Positions 41,201 to 50,346 of a stretch of 64,000 nt of DNA are shown here, in pieces. The translations under genes and the position numbers were made by a program. Within the stretch, counting starts at the first letter, position 1, and each line of letters opens with the position of its first letter. Origin of the DNA: Atopobium fossor DSM 15642 (GTDB taxonomy: Bacteria > Actinomycetota > Coriobacteriia > Coriobacteriales > Atopobiaceae); NCBI RefSeq assembly GCF_000483125.1, contig NZ_KI519553.1, forward strand, positions 841,124 to 905,123, in the 5' to 3' direction. Below the pieces are notes generated by a model that was not told the origin of the DNA, did not search any database, and saw only the letters and a program-made list of their open reading frames with translations.

Positions 41201-44044
41201 ATGAACGATCGTTACCGTCTTAAGGTTCTTAATGCAAAAGCGAGTATTCGCGCTTGGTCTAAGCGTCGCACTCTACATGCTATTGCTGCTGCAGCTTTGG
41301 CCATTCTGCTTTCTTCACCTATGGCAGCTCACGCAGTAGAAGCAATTTCTACCGAGTCTGTAGCCATCAACGCTGACTCCGTAGTAACCGAGACCACTAT
41401 CCTTGCTAATGATGAAGACGAGAAAACAGACGAAATACTGGCCGAGGCGGTAACTACCGCAGCAGATCCTGTTGCTACTACAACCACAGCCGATCCGGCT
41501 TCTACAACACCATCATCCGATGCAGACACAAATCCCACTTCTGCTCAGCCTGCACCAAGTACAACACCTGCTCAACCTGTAACAAATACCACCCCTGTAG
41601 CCGCTCCCGCAACTCCCAAATCTGATTCTGTAGTAGATAACACTAACTCCTACGGCACCAAGATTATTTTTGACTTTAATGGTGACGGTAAAACCGATGC
41701 AGAGGACTGGAAGGCATACCTTAAGTGGATGCACGACTTTAAGCCTTTTGACTTTGATCTCCAAACCGGCGACTTAGGTGATTCTCATAACGGTGGCGTT
41801 CAAATTACTGGTGCTACCCAGCTGCTTGTTAATGGTCAAACCCGCAGGCTTGATTCCATTGATACCAACCTGGATATCACAAACATTACGCGTTATTACC
41901 TCAACAACATCAAGCAAACAACCCCTGTTAAAAACCAAAGTCCTTTTGGTACCTGCTGGGCATTTGCTTCGATTTCCGCCCTTGAATCCGCCATTCTTAA
42001 AACGCAGGGTGGTGCAGCTGCACAGGCATACAATCCACAAGATCATCTTCATCCTCTTCTTTCCAATCTCGAAGATAATGGCGTAGATCTCTCCGAGTTG
42101 TATCTTGCGTGGATGGCCTATGACCTGCAGTCTTCCGGTAGCCAGAAGGGCGAAGGCGAAGTAGACGTTCTTCCTATTGACGAAACACCCGATCGCATGG
42201 ACTGTGGTGGTTGGGCAACAATGGCTCAGACACTCTTTACTGGATGGCAAGGAATTGCTACCGAGAAGGCCCAGCCCTACTGGCCTAAGGGCATTGATAT
42301 GACCTTTGAGAACTTCCTCAAGATGCGTAAATGGCATGATAACTGGAGCTTGTACACCGATCAAAACAACAAGCCTACCGAAGGCCAACCAGGCGTACAT
42401 GTAGACGGCGTATATTACTTGCCTAACCCCAACAACCTAGTTCCCGATAAGAACGATCACCTGGTATGGAAGGGCTACAACACAGAGGCCGATACTACAA
42501 AGCTTATTAAGCAAGCACTTGTGAAGCATGGTGCTGTTCAGATTGGCTACGGTGCTGATACCTATAGACCTGGACAGCCCGCTAAGTCCGATTACTTTAA
42601 CGGCGATCACTGGGCACAGTACTGCGATGCAACCAATGTGGAGATAACCCACGCAGTCACCATTGTTGGTTGGGATGATGACTTCGATCCTGCGAAATTC
42701 CAGGCTGGTAAGAACAACGTTGCTGGTCTTAAGAAAGGCGCTTGGCTGGTAAAGAACAGCTGGAACTCTGCCGACTGGTTTAAGAAGAACTTCAATTTAG
42801 ATGATGCAGCTGCAGCTCAAGCAGCTAAATGGGGCATTGTTAACGAGAAGGGCGAGCACACTGGTTATTTCTGGCTGTCCTACTACGATCACTCCATCAA
42901 CACTCCTTCGTTCTTCTCGGTAGATTTGGAGAAGGATGGCTTTGACTACGATAACAACTACTCCTATGACTTCCTCATCAACCAGTCTCAGTCTCCTTTT
43001 GTGCTGCGCACTGCCGATCAGGGCACTGAAGTCTCTAACGTATTTACCGCCAATGAAGACGAAACCTTGCGTGCAGTTTCTGTTCACACGGGCGAGCCTA
43101 ACTCCAAGGCCACAGTAAAGGTATACGTATACGAAAATATGGATGCCTTTAAGGACAATGACCCCACCAATGATGGTAAGGCTGTCATGGAATTTACCTA
43201 TGACGCCGCTATTGCTGGCATGCATACCGTTAAGCTTCCTCGTGCATTGCAGCTCAAGAAGGGTCAGATTTTTGCTATTGTCCAAAACATTACTGGTGTA
43301 AACGATGATGGCACCATTAACTCCTACCTCAACCTCGAGACCGGCATGTCGCAAAAGGCTCAGTTCCCCGACAAGAACGATGCTGCAACCAAGGGTCGTG
43401 CTATGGGTTACATCTGGTCTACAGTTGTTGCAAATGATGGCGAGACCTATGTAAAGATTTATACCGAGAACGGCTACAAGTGGGTAACCCCCAAGGAGAT
43501 TGGCACGCTCATTGGTAATGACGAGTACTTTGAGTTTGGCAATGCCTTGATTAAGGCCTTTACCACCAATGGTCATGACGATGCTGATCTCATGAACTAT
43601 AAGATGGAGAAGGAAACCCCCAAGGTCATTAAGGGCGAGAAAGCCGTATTTGTATCCGAGGCTCCTTTTGTACTGTTTAAAGAAGTGCGCGTAGACGGCA
43701 AGGTTATTGATCCTTCTAACTACACCGCTGTTGAAGGCTCCACCGATGTAACACTTTCTGCTGCCTTTATTAAGACATTGGCTCTAGGTGAGCACACCAT
43801 CGACATTATCTCCAACGATGGTATGGCAAGCGCTAAATTTACCGTTGCCAATCCTGAAGTTACTCAGCCCGATACTACCAAGCCTGAGGCCACTAAGCCT
43901 GCAGTAACACAGGCAAAGGCTACTAAGGCTTCTGCTGCTCTGCCTGCAACCGGTGATGCCACTACTACCATTCCTCTGATGGTAATGGCCATGGGTGTAG
44001 CAATTGCTGGCTCTGGCGTTCTTGTTCGTCGCAAGAATCAGTAA
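41201..44044 (+). CDS. LPATG-anchored papain-family (C1) cysteine protease
   Basis: A 947-residue secreted protease. A long N-terminal signal peptide (HAIAAAALAILLSSPMAAHA) is followed by a Thr/Pro-rich spacer and a dockerin-like calcium loop (DFNGDGKTDAED, residues 158-169). The C1 domain has the oxyanion Gln in PVKNQSPFG, Cys252 in GTCWAFASISALE, His484 in ITHAVTIVGW and Asn519 in LVKNSWN. A lectin-like domain (about 590-770) follows, as in clostridial surface C1 proteases, then the X2-like domain (about 790-880), a Thr/Lys/Pro spacer and ALPATGDAT with a hydrophobic tail. It should degrade host or matrix proteins at the surface. GAGGAGG precedes the ATG, and a terminator follows. There is no separate inhibitor-type propeptide that I can see. 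Confidence 0.92.
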   Translation: MNDRYRLKVLNAKASIRAWSKRRTLHAIAAAALAILLSSPMAAHAVEAISTESVAINADSVVTETTILANDEDEKTDEILAEAVTTAADPVATTTTADPASTTPSSDADTNPTSAQPAPSTTPAQPVTNTTPVAAPATPKSDSVVDNTNSYGTKIIFDFNGDGKTDAEDWKAYLKWMHDFKPFDFDLQTGDLGDSHNGGVQITGATQLLVNGQTRRLDSIDTNLDITNITRYYLNNIKQTTPVKNQSPFGTCWAFASISALESAILKTQGGAAAQAYNPQDHLHPLLSNLEDNGVDLSELYLAWMAYDLQSSGSQKGEGEVDVLPIDETPDRMDCGGWATMAQTLFTGWQGIATEKAQPYWPKGIDMTFENFLKMRKWHDNWSLYTDQNNKPTEGQPGVHVDGVYYLPNPNNLVPDKNDHLVWKGYNTEADTTKLIKQALVKHGAVQIGYGADTYRPGQPAKSDYFNGDHWAQYCDATNVEITHAVTIVGWDDDFDPAKFQAGKNNVAGLKKGAWLVKNSWNSADWFKKNFNLDDAAAAQAAKWGIVNEKGEHTGYFWLSYYDHSINTPSFFSVDLEKDGFDYDNNYSYDFLINQSQSPFVLRTADQGTEVSNVFTANEDETLRAVSVHTGEPNSKATVKVYVYENMDAFKDNDPTNDGKAVMEFTYDAAIAGMHTVKLPRALQLKKGQIFAIVQNITGVNDDGTINSYLNLETGMSQKAQFPDKNDAATKGRAMGYIWSTVVANDGETYVKIYTENGYKWVTPKEIGTLIGNDEYFEFGNALIKAFTTNGHDDADLMNYKMEKETPKVIKGEKAVFVSEAPFVLFKEVRVDGKVIDPSNYTAVEGSTDVTLSAAFIKTLALGEHTIDIISNDGMASAKFTVANPEVTQPDTTKPEATKPAVTQAKATKASAALPATGDATTTIPLMVMAMGVAIAGSGVLVRRKNQ

Positions 44045-44095
44045 GGCAGAGTTCTAAAGAGCAACAAAGCTGGCACCGCAACTCAGTACTAACAC

Positions 44096-44137
44096 AAAAT
44101 CGAGGTACGCCCTGTAAAGGAAACGGCCTCGATTTTT
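44096..44137 (+). terminator. Terminator after the C1 protease gene
   Basis: AAAATCGAGG and CCTCGATTTTT form a stem with a 21-base loop, 51 bases past the stop codon, with a T5 tail. Confidence 0.8.
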
Positions 44138-44230
44138 ATATAACCTGCCATTTTTGATAAGCTTTCATAAGCCAGTACTATAAAACATCAACACTTTTAT
44201 TCACTTGATAGCATGCACAAAGGAGCTTAG

Positions 44231-44524
44231 ATGAAGTCCATTAGTATGGCAGCATTTGCTCAGTTACCCCAAGATATCATCAATGTCATAGATGTGCGTG
44301 AAGTTCTTGAATACAAGTTGGGACATATTCCTGGTGCTGTAAACATGCCCTTATCAGGTTTACAAACAAGCTATACCAAACTCGATCCTGCAATCTCCTA
44401 TTACTTAGTCTGTCGCTCAGGCAGTCGCTCTGGCAAAGCTGCACAGTTTTTGGCTATACGGGGCTATGATGTCACTAATGTAGAGGGTGGAATGCTTGCA
44501 TGGAAGGGTGCTGTTCAGCGATAA
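44231..44524 (+). CDS. Single-domain rhodanese-like protein
   Basis: A 97-residue cytoplasmic rhodanese. It has VIDVREVLEYKLGHIPGAVN, the CDC25-like entry motif, and the active-site loop VCRSGSRSG with Cys near residue 57, then a closing GGMLAWKG. Such proteins carry a persulfide sulfur or serve as thiol-handling partners. AAAGGAGC precedes the ATG and a terminator follows, so it is monocistronic. The partner is not indicated by the neighbours. Confidence 0.92.
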   Translation: MKSISMAAFAQLPQDIINVIDVREVLEYKLGHIPGAVNMPLSGLQTSYTKLDPAISYYLVCRSGSRSGKAAQFLAIRGYDVTNVEGGMLAWKGAVQR

Positions 44525-44602
44525 ACTCAACATATCTGCAGGACTTCTTGGTGGACTCTGCACAAAAACCAAAGCAGTTCAAAATTTCTTTTACATCAAA
44601 TG

Positions 44603-44632
44603 ACGGCTCAATGCAACTATTGAGCCGTTTTT
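44603..44632 (+). terminator. Terminator after the rhodanese gene
   Basis: ACGGCTCAAT and ATTGAGCCGT form a 10-bp stem around GCAACT, followed by TTTTT. The next 150 bases, before the YfcC gene, hold no element I could assign. Confidence 0.9.
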
Positions 44633-44784
44633 GTTATTCACGGAATTTTAGGGGCCGTTCACAAATAAAAAAATATGTTAATAAGCAACACGAGTATTAT
44701 TTCCAAATTGTTACGAAAGGTTTTTATTAGTGGCTGACACGCACAAAAAACGTGCCGGCTTCGTTTTGGAGAAAGGAATAAAAA

Positions 44785-46338
44785 ATGGCCGACGAAGCCA
44801 CTCTTACCGAACAAAGTTCTCCGGAAGAGCCTAAGCACAAAAAGTTTAAGCTCCACTTCCCAACTGCAATTACCGTGCTGTTTATTGTAATGATTTTTGC
44901 ACAGGTTCTTACTTTTGTGGTGCCAGCTGGTAATTATTCCAAGCTGCAATACAACGAAGATGCCAATGTTTTTGTCATTACACACCCTGACGAGACAACC
45001 GAGGATATGGCTGCTACGCAAGATACCCTTACTCAACTGGGCATCTCGGGCAAAATTGAGGACTATACCAGTGGAGCAATCTCAAAGCCTGTAGCTATTC
45101 CTAATACCTACGAAAGACTTGATGCACGTCCACAGGGTGTAGTTGAATTTTTACTTGCCCCTATCTCGGGCGTTTACGACACCATTGACATTATTTTGTT
45201 TGTCTTTATCTTGGGCGGTTGCATTGGTGTTCTTAACAAGATTGGTGCTTTGAATGCCGCCGTATTTGCCCTCTCCCGTCTTACCAAAGGCAAGGAATTT
45301 ATTCTGATTATTGTCTTGTCTCTTCTTATGATTGTGGGTGGCACTACCTTTGGCTTAGGCGAAGAAACTATTGCGTTGTATCCCATTTTGATGCCAGTCT
45401 TTTTGGTAGCAGGCTATGATGCAATGACTTGTATTGCCGTAATTTTTGTTGGCGCATCTGTTGGCACCATGTATTCCACCCTTAATCCCTTTGCTATTGG
45501 CGTTGCCACCAAGGCTGCTGGTATTAACATGGCCGAGCAGATGAACTGGCGTTTTATTGCCTTAGTTATTGGTTCTGTCATGGCTATTGCCTATGTATTG
45601 TGGTATGCCCACAAAGTACGTAAAGATCCTTCTCAGTCTGTTTGCTATGACATGAAGGACAAGATTGAAGAACGCTGGGGTGGCCAGGGTGAAGTCCTTG
45701 AGTTTACTGGCAGGATGAAGCTTTCTTTATTGGTATTCCTTGGTGCCTTTATTGTTTTGGTTTGGGGCATTGTTGCTCAGCAATGGTGGTTTGATAACAT
45801 GACTGCTGTTTTCTTGGCAGCAGCTGCAATTCTTGCGTTTACCTGTGGCCTTTCCGAGGAAAACTTCATGGACACCTTTATTGAAGGCGCAGCAGATCTT
45901 ATGAGTGTTGCATTGGTTTGCGGTGTTGCACGTGCTGTTAACATTCTTTTGGAAAACGGTCTGATTTCCGACACTATTCTTAACTACTTCTCTGGTGTAG
46001 TAAATGGTATGAGTCCCATGATCTTTATTGTGGTCATGCTGCTTGTATACATTGTTTTGGGCTTCTTTATTAACTCTTCTTCTGGCCTAGCAGTGCTGTC
46101 CATCCCCATCATGGCTCCTTTGGGTGACGCTGTTGGTGTATCGCGCGCTGCCATTATCGCCGCATACAATTATGGTCAAGGTCTTATTTCTTACATAACC
46201 CCAACGGGTCTGATTTTGGCCTCGCTTGCCATGGTTGATGTTCCCTTTAGTCGTTGGCTTAAATTTATTACCCCGCTGTTGATTGCAACTGTTGCACTCA
46301 ATGCCTTACTGCTCATTGCGCAAGTTGTTTTTGGCTAA
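44785..46338 (+). CDS. YfcC-family membrane carrier
   Basis: A 517-residue secondary carrier of the YfcC/ArcD-like (C4-dicarboxylate anaerobic carrier-related) family. The N-terminus contains FPTAITVLFIVMIFAQVLTF, then PQGVVEFLLAPISG, the conserved GGTTFGLGEETIALYPILMP, GVARAVNILLENGLISDT and a late SSGLAVLSIPIMAPLGD. About twelve hydrophobic segments are present. Relatives move amino acids or dicarboxylates; no enzyme gene is adjacent to suggest which. GGAGAAAGG precedes the ATG and a terminator follows, so the gene appears to be transcribed alone. Confidence 0.9.
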   Translation: MADEATLTEQSSPEEPKHKKFKLHFPTAITVLFIVMIFAQVLTFVVPAGNYSKLQYNEDANVFVITHPDETTEDMAATQDTLTQLGISGKIEDYTSGAISKPVAIPNTYERLDARPQGVVEFLLAPISGVYDTIDIILFVFILGGCIGVLNKIGALNAAVFALSRLTKGKEFILIIVLSLLMIVGGTTFGLGEETIALYPILMPVFLVAGYDAMTCIAVIFVGASVGTMYSTLNPFAIGVATKAAGINMAEQMNWRFIALVIGSVMAIAYVLWYAHKVRKDPSQSVCYDMKDKIEERWGGQGEVLEFTGRMKLSLLVFLGAFIVLVWGIVAQQWWFDNMTAVFLAAAAILAFTCGLSEENFMDTFIEGAADLMSVALVCGVARAVNILLENGLISDTILNYFSGVVNGMSPMIFIVVMLLVYIVLGFFINSSSGLAVLSIPIMAPLGDAVGVSRAAIIAAYNYGQGLISYITPTGLILASLAMVDVPFSRWLKFITPLLIATVALNALLLIAQVVFG

Positions 46339-46397
46339 GCACATGGTTAACTAAAGGAACACGTCTCCTAACGCAGCTACTAAGCCTTTTATCTACA

Positions 46398-46432
46398 AAA
46401 CAGCGACAGAGAACTCTCTGTCGCTGTTTTTT
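46398..46432 (+). terminator. Terminator after the YfcC gene
   Basis: ACAGCGACAGAGA and TCTCTGTCGCTGT make a 13-bp perfect stem with a minimal loop and a T6 tail. The 100 bases that follow, up to the convergent ABC gene, contain nothing further of note. Confidence 0.93.
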
Positions 46433-46532
46433 ACCGCACTACTTCTTTAGGATGAACGTGTCCTTTGTATCGCAACGGATAGCATCTGCACCAACAAAGA
46501 CAAGCTTCTTGAAAGCCTTATATTGCTACAGT

Positions 46533-48155
46533 TCAAGCACCCGCCATAAACGCATGGATACGCTGTTCATTGCCAGATACAGCTACCATGTGTGTATCAT
46601 GCTCGCTACACAGCAAGCAATGCGTGCATGCTTTCATAATGAGTTCGGTATCATGGGTAATTACCATAACAGCACTGGTTTGTGCACATACAGCAATAAG
46701 CTCTGCCAAACAACTCATGCGTTTATAATCCAAGCCTGCTGTAGGCTCATCAAATACAATCAGCTTATGAGGCTCCATCAGCGCTGCTCCCACTACCAAG
46801 CGCTGCTGCTCTCCTCCAGAAAGCATTTGAGGGTGTTCAAGACGTTGCTCCCATAAATCTATCTTTTTGAGTAAGTACGCAGCACGCTCACAGCTACGTT
46901 TGTCACGCCTGCCTTGGAGCAGCTCTTCCTCCACCGATTCAAAAAATATTTGGTTTGCTGCTTCTTGCATAACATAAAAACTTGCAGCATTACGCGTTCT
47001 CCCATTATTTCCCCAACTCGTAACTAGTGATGTATTAGCCGGAATTAAGCCGCATAACTGTTTTGCCAGCGTAGACTTACCCACACCATTAGAACCAACC
47101 ACCGCAAGAACCTGACTTTGCAACAAATCAAAACCAACATCCTGCATGAGCTGCGTGCGCTTCCAAAAATGATGCTGCACAAACACATCAAGCCTCCGCA
47201 CAAACTCTCGAGAAACCCCTATAGCTGGTACAGCATCTACAGATTGTGTGGTTTGAGCTACGATCTGCATTTGTGCATGAGTAGCCAGCATTGGTGTCGC
47301 TGGCGCAGCAACCTGCGCTATGAGGCTTTTCTCGTCAAACGCGCGAAGATGAAGACGCTGTGCAAGATCTTGATGTAACTGCTCTGGCCCATACACACCC
47401 TCAACGGTTCCCTCTTGCATAACAACTAACTGGTCAAGGATGTGTGTAAGATAAAACAACCTATGCTCTGCCACGATAATGGTTTTACCAGCTTGTTTAA
47501 GTTTGACCAACATCTGTGCCAACTGCAGCGTAGATGCATAATCTAATGACGCAGAAGGTTCATCCATGACAATAACGTCTGGTTGAGACACTAAAACCGA
47601 TGCAATAGCTACCTTTTGACGCTCTCCGCCAGACAGCTCCAACACACTTCGATTTTTAAGATGAGTAATACCCAAAAATGCAAGTATCTGTTCTACACGC
47701 TTTTGTAGTTCTTCACGCTCAATACCCAGATTCTCCCCAGTAAGAGCAATCTCATCTTCTACGGTAGTAGACAAAAACTGACTCCGCGGATCTTGGAACA
47801 CCAGACCTAAACAGGCTGCCATTTCGCCTGGTGCATAATCATGAGTATCACGACCTAATACGCGCACATTACCCTGTAATCTGCCTTCAAAAAAATCTGG
47901 ATATAAACGACAAATGAGCCTAAGCAGCGTAGTCTTACCACAACCAGAAAGACCTGTTAAAACCGTCAAACTTCCGCGCTTAATACATAAATGCACATCA
48001 TGTAAGGCTAAATCTGCTGTATTGAGAATAGGCGCTTGAACAGCATCGCTTTTCTCGGTAGATGTGTACTTAAACGAGTCAATATGAGCTTCAATAGCAA
48101 ACTGAGGTTCAGAAGCACCCTGAGCAGAAAAAGCCTCAGTTAATACCCCAGCCAT
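46533..48155 (-). CDS. ECF transporter ATPase with two fused nucleotide-binding domains
   Basis: A 539-residue protein with two complete ABC ATPase domains. The first has Walker A GLSGCGKTT, signature LSGGERQK and Walker B VIVMDEPSA; the second has GSNGVGKST, LSGGEQQR and LIVFDEPTAGLD. It is therefore EcfA1 and EcfA2 in one chain, driving uptake with EcfT encoded just upstream (15-base overlap) and the S component before that. The ATG at 48155 has GGGGGTG upstream. The substrate depends on the S protein. Confidence 0.92.
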   Translation of the reverse strand: MAGVLTEAFSAQGASEPQFAIEAHIDSFKYTSTEKSDAVQAPILNTADLALHDVHLCIKRGSLTVLTGLSGCGKTTLLRLICRLYPDFFEGRLQGNVRVLGRDTHDYAPGEMAACLGLVFQDPRSQFLSTTVEDEIALTGENLGIEREELQKRVEQILAFLGITHLKNRSVLELSGGERQKVAIASVLVSQPDVIVMDEPSASLDYASTLQLAQMLVKLKQAGKTIIVAEHRLFYLTHILDQLVVMQEGTVEGVYGPEQLHQDLAQRLHLRAFDEKSLIAQVAAPATPMLATHAQMQIVAQTTQSVDAVPAIGVSREFVRRLDVFVQHHFWKRTQLMQDVGFDLLQSQVLAVVGSNGVGKSTLAKQLCGLIPANTSLVTSWGNNGRTRNAASFYVMQEAANQIFFESVEEELLQGRRDKRSCERAAYLLKKIDLWEQRLEHPQMLSGGEQQRLVVGAALMEPHKLIVFDEPTAGLDYKRMSCLAELIAVCAQTSAVMVITHDTELIMKACTHCLLCSEHDTHMVAVSGNEQRIHAFMAGA

Positions 48156-48835
48156 AGCAACACCCCCATAGATGCGTATGCAAACGCTATGCACGCAAAA
48201 TCGCGCATCCTAAAACGAACGTTTCGATAGTTGGTTTTAGCACAGGGATACTCAATGCCTTTAGTAATAATTGAGCAGGTCATTGTGTTGGAAACGTCAA
48301 TAGACTGAAAAAGTAGCGGTACCATATGGTGCTCAAAATAGCGCAAAGGATGTGTAAACAAACGTGCTAGACCACGAATCTTAAGCGCCATCCGCAATGC
48401 AGCCATCCGCGCATGCATCTGCGACAAATAGCACCAAAACACCGTTAACCCCACACAAAGCCACTGGGGCAAGCGCATGCTACGACAGGCACTCAACAGT
48501 TCAGATGCGCTGTATGTTGTTAGTATTTGCGCTATTACTAACATAGGCAACATGCGAAACATAATAACCAGCATGCCCATAATGGAGTGAAACATCATAC
48601 TTGCGTGTGACAACCCCATAAGTACCACAAACAGCAGTGTGCAAAGGCCTACCACCACAAGCAAGTGAGGTACGCGCGCAGGCGCTTGCCATAGCAAAAG
48701 TACTACCGATAAGAGCAAACATCCTGCAAATCCCCAGCTACCCAGCAGCGGAATCATAAACGACTGCACCACAACAATGGCTGCAAGCGTAAACGGATTC
48801 AAGCGAACTGATATCGTCCTCATATTATGTATCAT
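48140..48835 (-). CDS. ECF transporter transmembrane component EcfT
   Basis: A 231-residue membrane protein of the EcfT/CbiQ family, with about five hydrophobic segments. The coupling-helix signatures are RMALKIRGLARLF (Ala-Arg-Gly type) and the cytoplasmic helices following it. It links the S component to the fused ATPase. The start is uncertain because no strong ribosome-binding site is seen; an ATG at 48835, a GTG just before it and an ATG at 48823 are all possible. It overlaps the ATPase gene at its 3' end. Confidence 0.87.
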   Translation of the reverse strand: MIHNMRTISVRLNPFTLAAIVVVQSFMIPLLGSWGFAGCLLLSVVLLLWQAPARVPHLLVVVGLCTLLFVVLMGLSHASMMFHSIMGMLVIMFRMLPMLVIAQILTTYSASELLSACRSMRLPQWLCVGLTVFWCYLSQMHARMAALRMALKIRGLARLFTHPLRYFEHHMVPLLFQSIDVSNTMTCSIITKGIEYPCAKTNYRNVRFRMRDFACIAFAYASMGVLLWLGY

Positions 48836-48851
48836 CACGAGCTACGTTGTA

Positions 48852-49466
48852 CTACTCACTCGGTACTTGCTCGTCTAGAGCACTTTGTAGGCGCTTACCC
48901 GAGAAATACTTTGTATCGATAAAGAACGCCAAAGCCACACCAAGCAAAGAAGCAACAATCTGAATGGCAATTACGATAAGCACGTTAAGCGGATTGAAGT
49001 AGAAGTTAGCAGTAATCTGAGCCAACTCTGCTGTAAACATAGCTGGGAACTGATTGACTAAGCCAGCAGCACCATAATACAAAACAAAAAACATGCCGTG
49101 CAAAGACTCAAACAGTGTTGACACAATAAAAGATATGCCTATACGTTTATTGTCATGTATGCCCTCACCAAGCAAGATAAGCTCGGATAGGATGGCAGCA
49201 CCTATATACACCACCGTCATAGGAGCTAGACCCATCAATAAATAAACAATTCCTGGCACAAGATAAAAGATACCTGCAACGCCATGAGCGGGAACTTTCT
49301 TAAGAAGCACTACATAAATGGGAGCGCCCAAGATGGTTGCAAAAGATACATTGAGGTAAAACGCACCAATAGTGCCAAACACAGTCACAGCCATGCCAGC
49401 ACCCAGCATTACAATAAAACCAATAACTGCAAATACTGCTGCAGTAATTATATTTTTAAGAGACAT
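48852..49466 (-). CDS. ECF transporter S component, MptD/Trep-Strep family
   Basis: A 204-residue membrane protein with five or six hydrophobic segments, matching the MptD-family putative S components (TIGR02185-like): MSLKNIITAAVFAVIGFIVM at the start and YLVPGIVYLLMGLAPMT inside. It would bind the micronutrient substrate, which is unknown for this family. It is the first gene of an S-T-A operon with AAGGAGT before its ATG, and the upstream promoter region carries a TAGTTA-TAGC-TAACTA repeat. Confidence 0.88.
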   Translation of the reverse strand: MSLKNIITAAVFAVIGFIVMLGAGMAVTVFGTIGAFYLNVSFATILGAPIYVVLLKKVPAHGVAGIFYLVPGIVYLLMGLAPMTVVYIGAAILSELILLGEGIHDNKRIGISFIVSTLFESLHGMFFVLYYGAAGLVNQFPAMFTAELAQITANFYFNPLNVLIVIAIQIVASLLGVALAFFIDTKYFSGKRLQSALDEQVPSE

Positions 49467-49488
49467 ATCTACTCCTTATAGTATTAGT

Positions 49489-49504
49489 TAGTTATAGCTA
49501 ACTA
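49489..49504. promoter_or_regulatory. Operator-like repeat before the ECF operon
   Basis: TAGTTA and TAACTA flank TAGC, a perfect 6-bp inverted repeat starting 23 bases upstream of the S-component ATG. Repeats of this shape are common for MarR- or TetR-type regulators; no such regulator gene is in the window. Confidence 0.5.
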
Positions 49505-49550
49505 TAAAAAGTAGACAAAAACTTTGTCAATATACAATCAAAACAAATTA

Positions 49551-50309
49551 TTAAACGCGTGGAAGCTCGCAGTACTTAAGTAATTTTTCCATGTGCACAA
49601 CCGTACCGCTACCACTTTGCTTTTTTTGAATGGATACAGAGTCTACAAGCATACGCATAAGCTTAATGCCACGACCACGTTCTTCACTACCAGTCTCTGA
49701 TACCGCATCTTCGCTATCTGCCAGAGCATATCCACAACCACAGTCGCTTACTTCAACCACTACACGATCTGGATATGTAGCCAGCGTAAGATAAATACAA
49801 TCATCATTACAGTGAGAATGATCAATAGCATTACCCAACGCCTCACCAGCTGCCAATGTCATGTCAAAGATGTCATCACCGGAAAGACTTACACGCTCTA
49901 ACATGCTTGCAGCCCACTTACGAGCTTCAGAAAGCTTGTTAGGGTATACAATCATGGAACTTTGCCATACGGGGTGCACAGAAGCATCTAGAACGGGCAC
50001 CGTAACCTTTTTGCCAGCTAAAGACACTGGAATAACATCTACAACACAGGCAATACACAACGCGCGGTAGACACTATCCGAAACAGATTCGAGCGAAATC
50101 AAGCCACCTGCTCTTCTCATCCGGCGCATCTCATAAAACAGCATGGCCATACCTGCAGAATCCACGTATGCCACATCCGACATGTTAATGATGATGCGTT
50201 TACAGCCACCCTCAATCAGGTTGTCGATGGTTGTGCGTGCCCGAGGCGTAGATACTACGTCTAAATCTCCAGAAAGAGGCAGGACTACGATGTCAGCTTT
50301 GTGTGTCAT
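49551..50309 (-). CDS. Fusion of STAS anti-sigma antagonist and HATPase anti-sigma kinase
   Basis: A 252-residue protein. Residues 1-100 are a STAS domain with VVLPLSGDLDVVSTPRARTT and the phosphorylatable Ser in VAYVDSAGMAMLF, as in RsbV. From about 120, an RsbW-like kinase domain follows: the N-box AAGEALGNAIDHSH, the G1 box VSDCGCGYA and the G2 box GRGIKLMRMLV. In RsbV/RsbW systems these are separate proteins that bind each other, so fusion puts antagonist and kinase in one chain. The ATG at 50309 is preferred to a TTG at 50330. It lies 37 bases downstream of the RsbU-like phosphatase gene in one operon. No sigma factor gene is nearby, so its target is unknown. Confidence 0.88.
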   Translation of the reverse strand: MTHKADIVVLPLSGDLDVVSTPRARTTIDNLIEGGCKRIIINMSDVAYVDSAGMAMLFYEMRRMRRAGGLISLESVSDSVYRALCIACVVDVIPVSLAGKKVTVPVLDASVHPVWQSSMIVYPNKLSEARKWAASMLERVSLSGDDIFDMTLAAGEALGNAIDHSHCNDDCIYLTLATYPDRVVVEVSDCGCGYALADSEDAVSETGSEERGRGIKLMRMLVDSVSIQKKQSGSGTVVHMEKLLKYCELPRV

Positions 50310-50346
50310 ATACGCCTTGTTCCCAAACAAAGCCAGCTACAAACAG

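Noticed and set aside
42797-43576. A 259-codon open frame antisense to the C1 protease
   Set aside because: It shadows the lectin-like and neighbouring parts of the protease and resembles no family I recognise.
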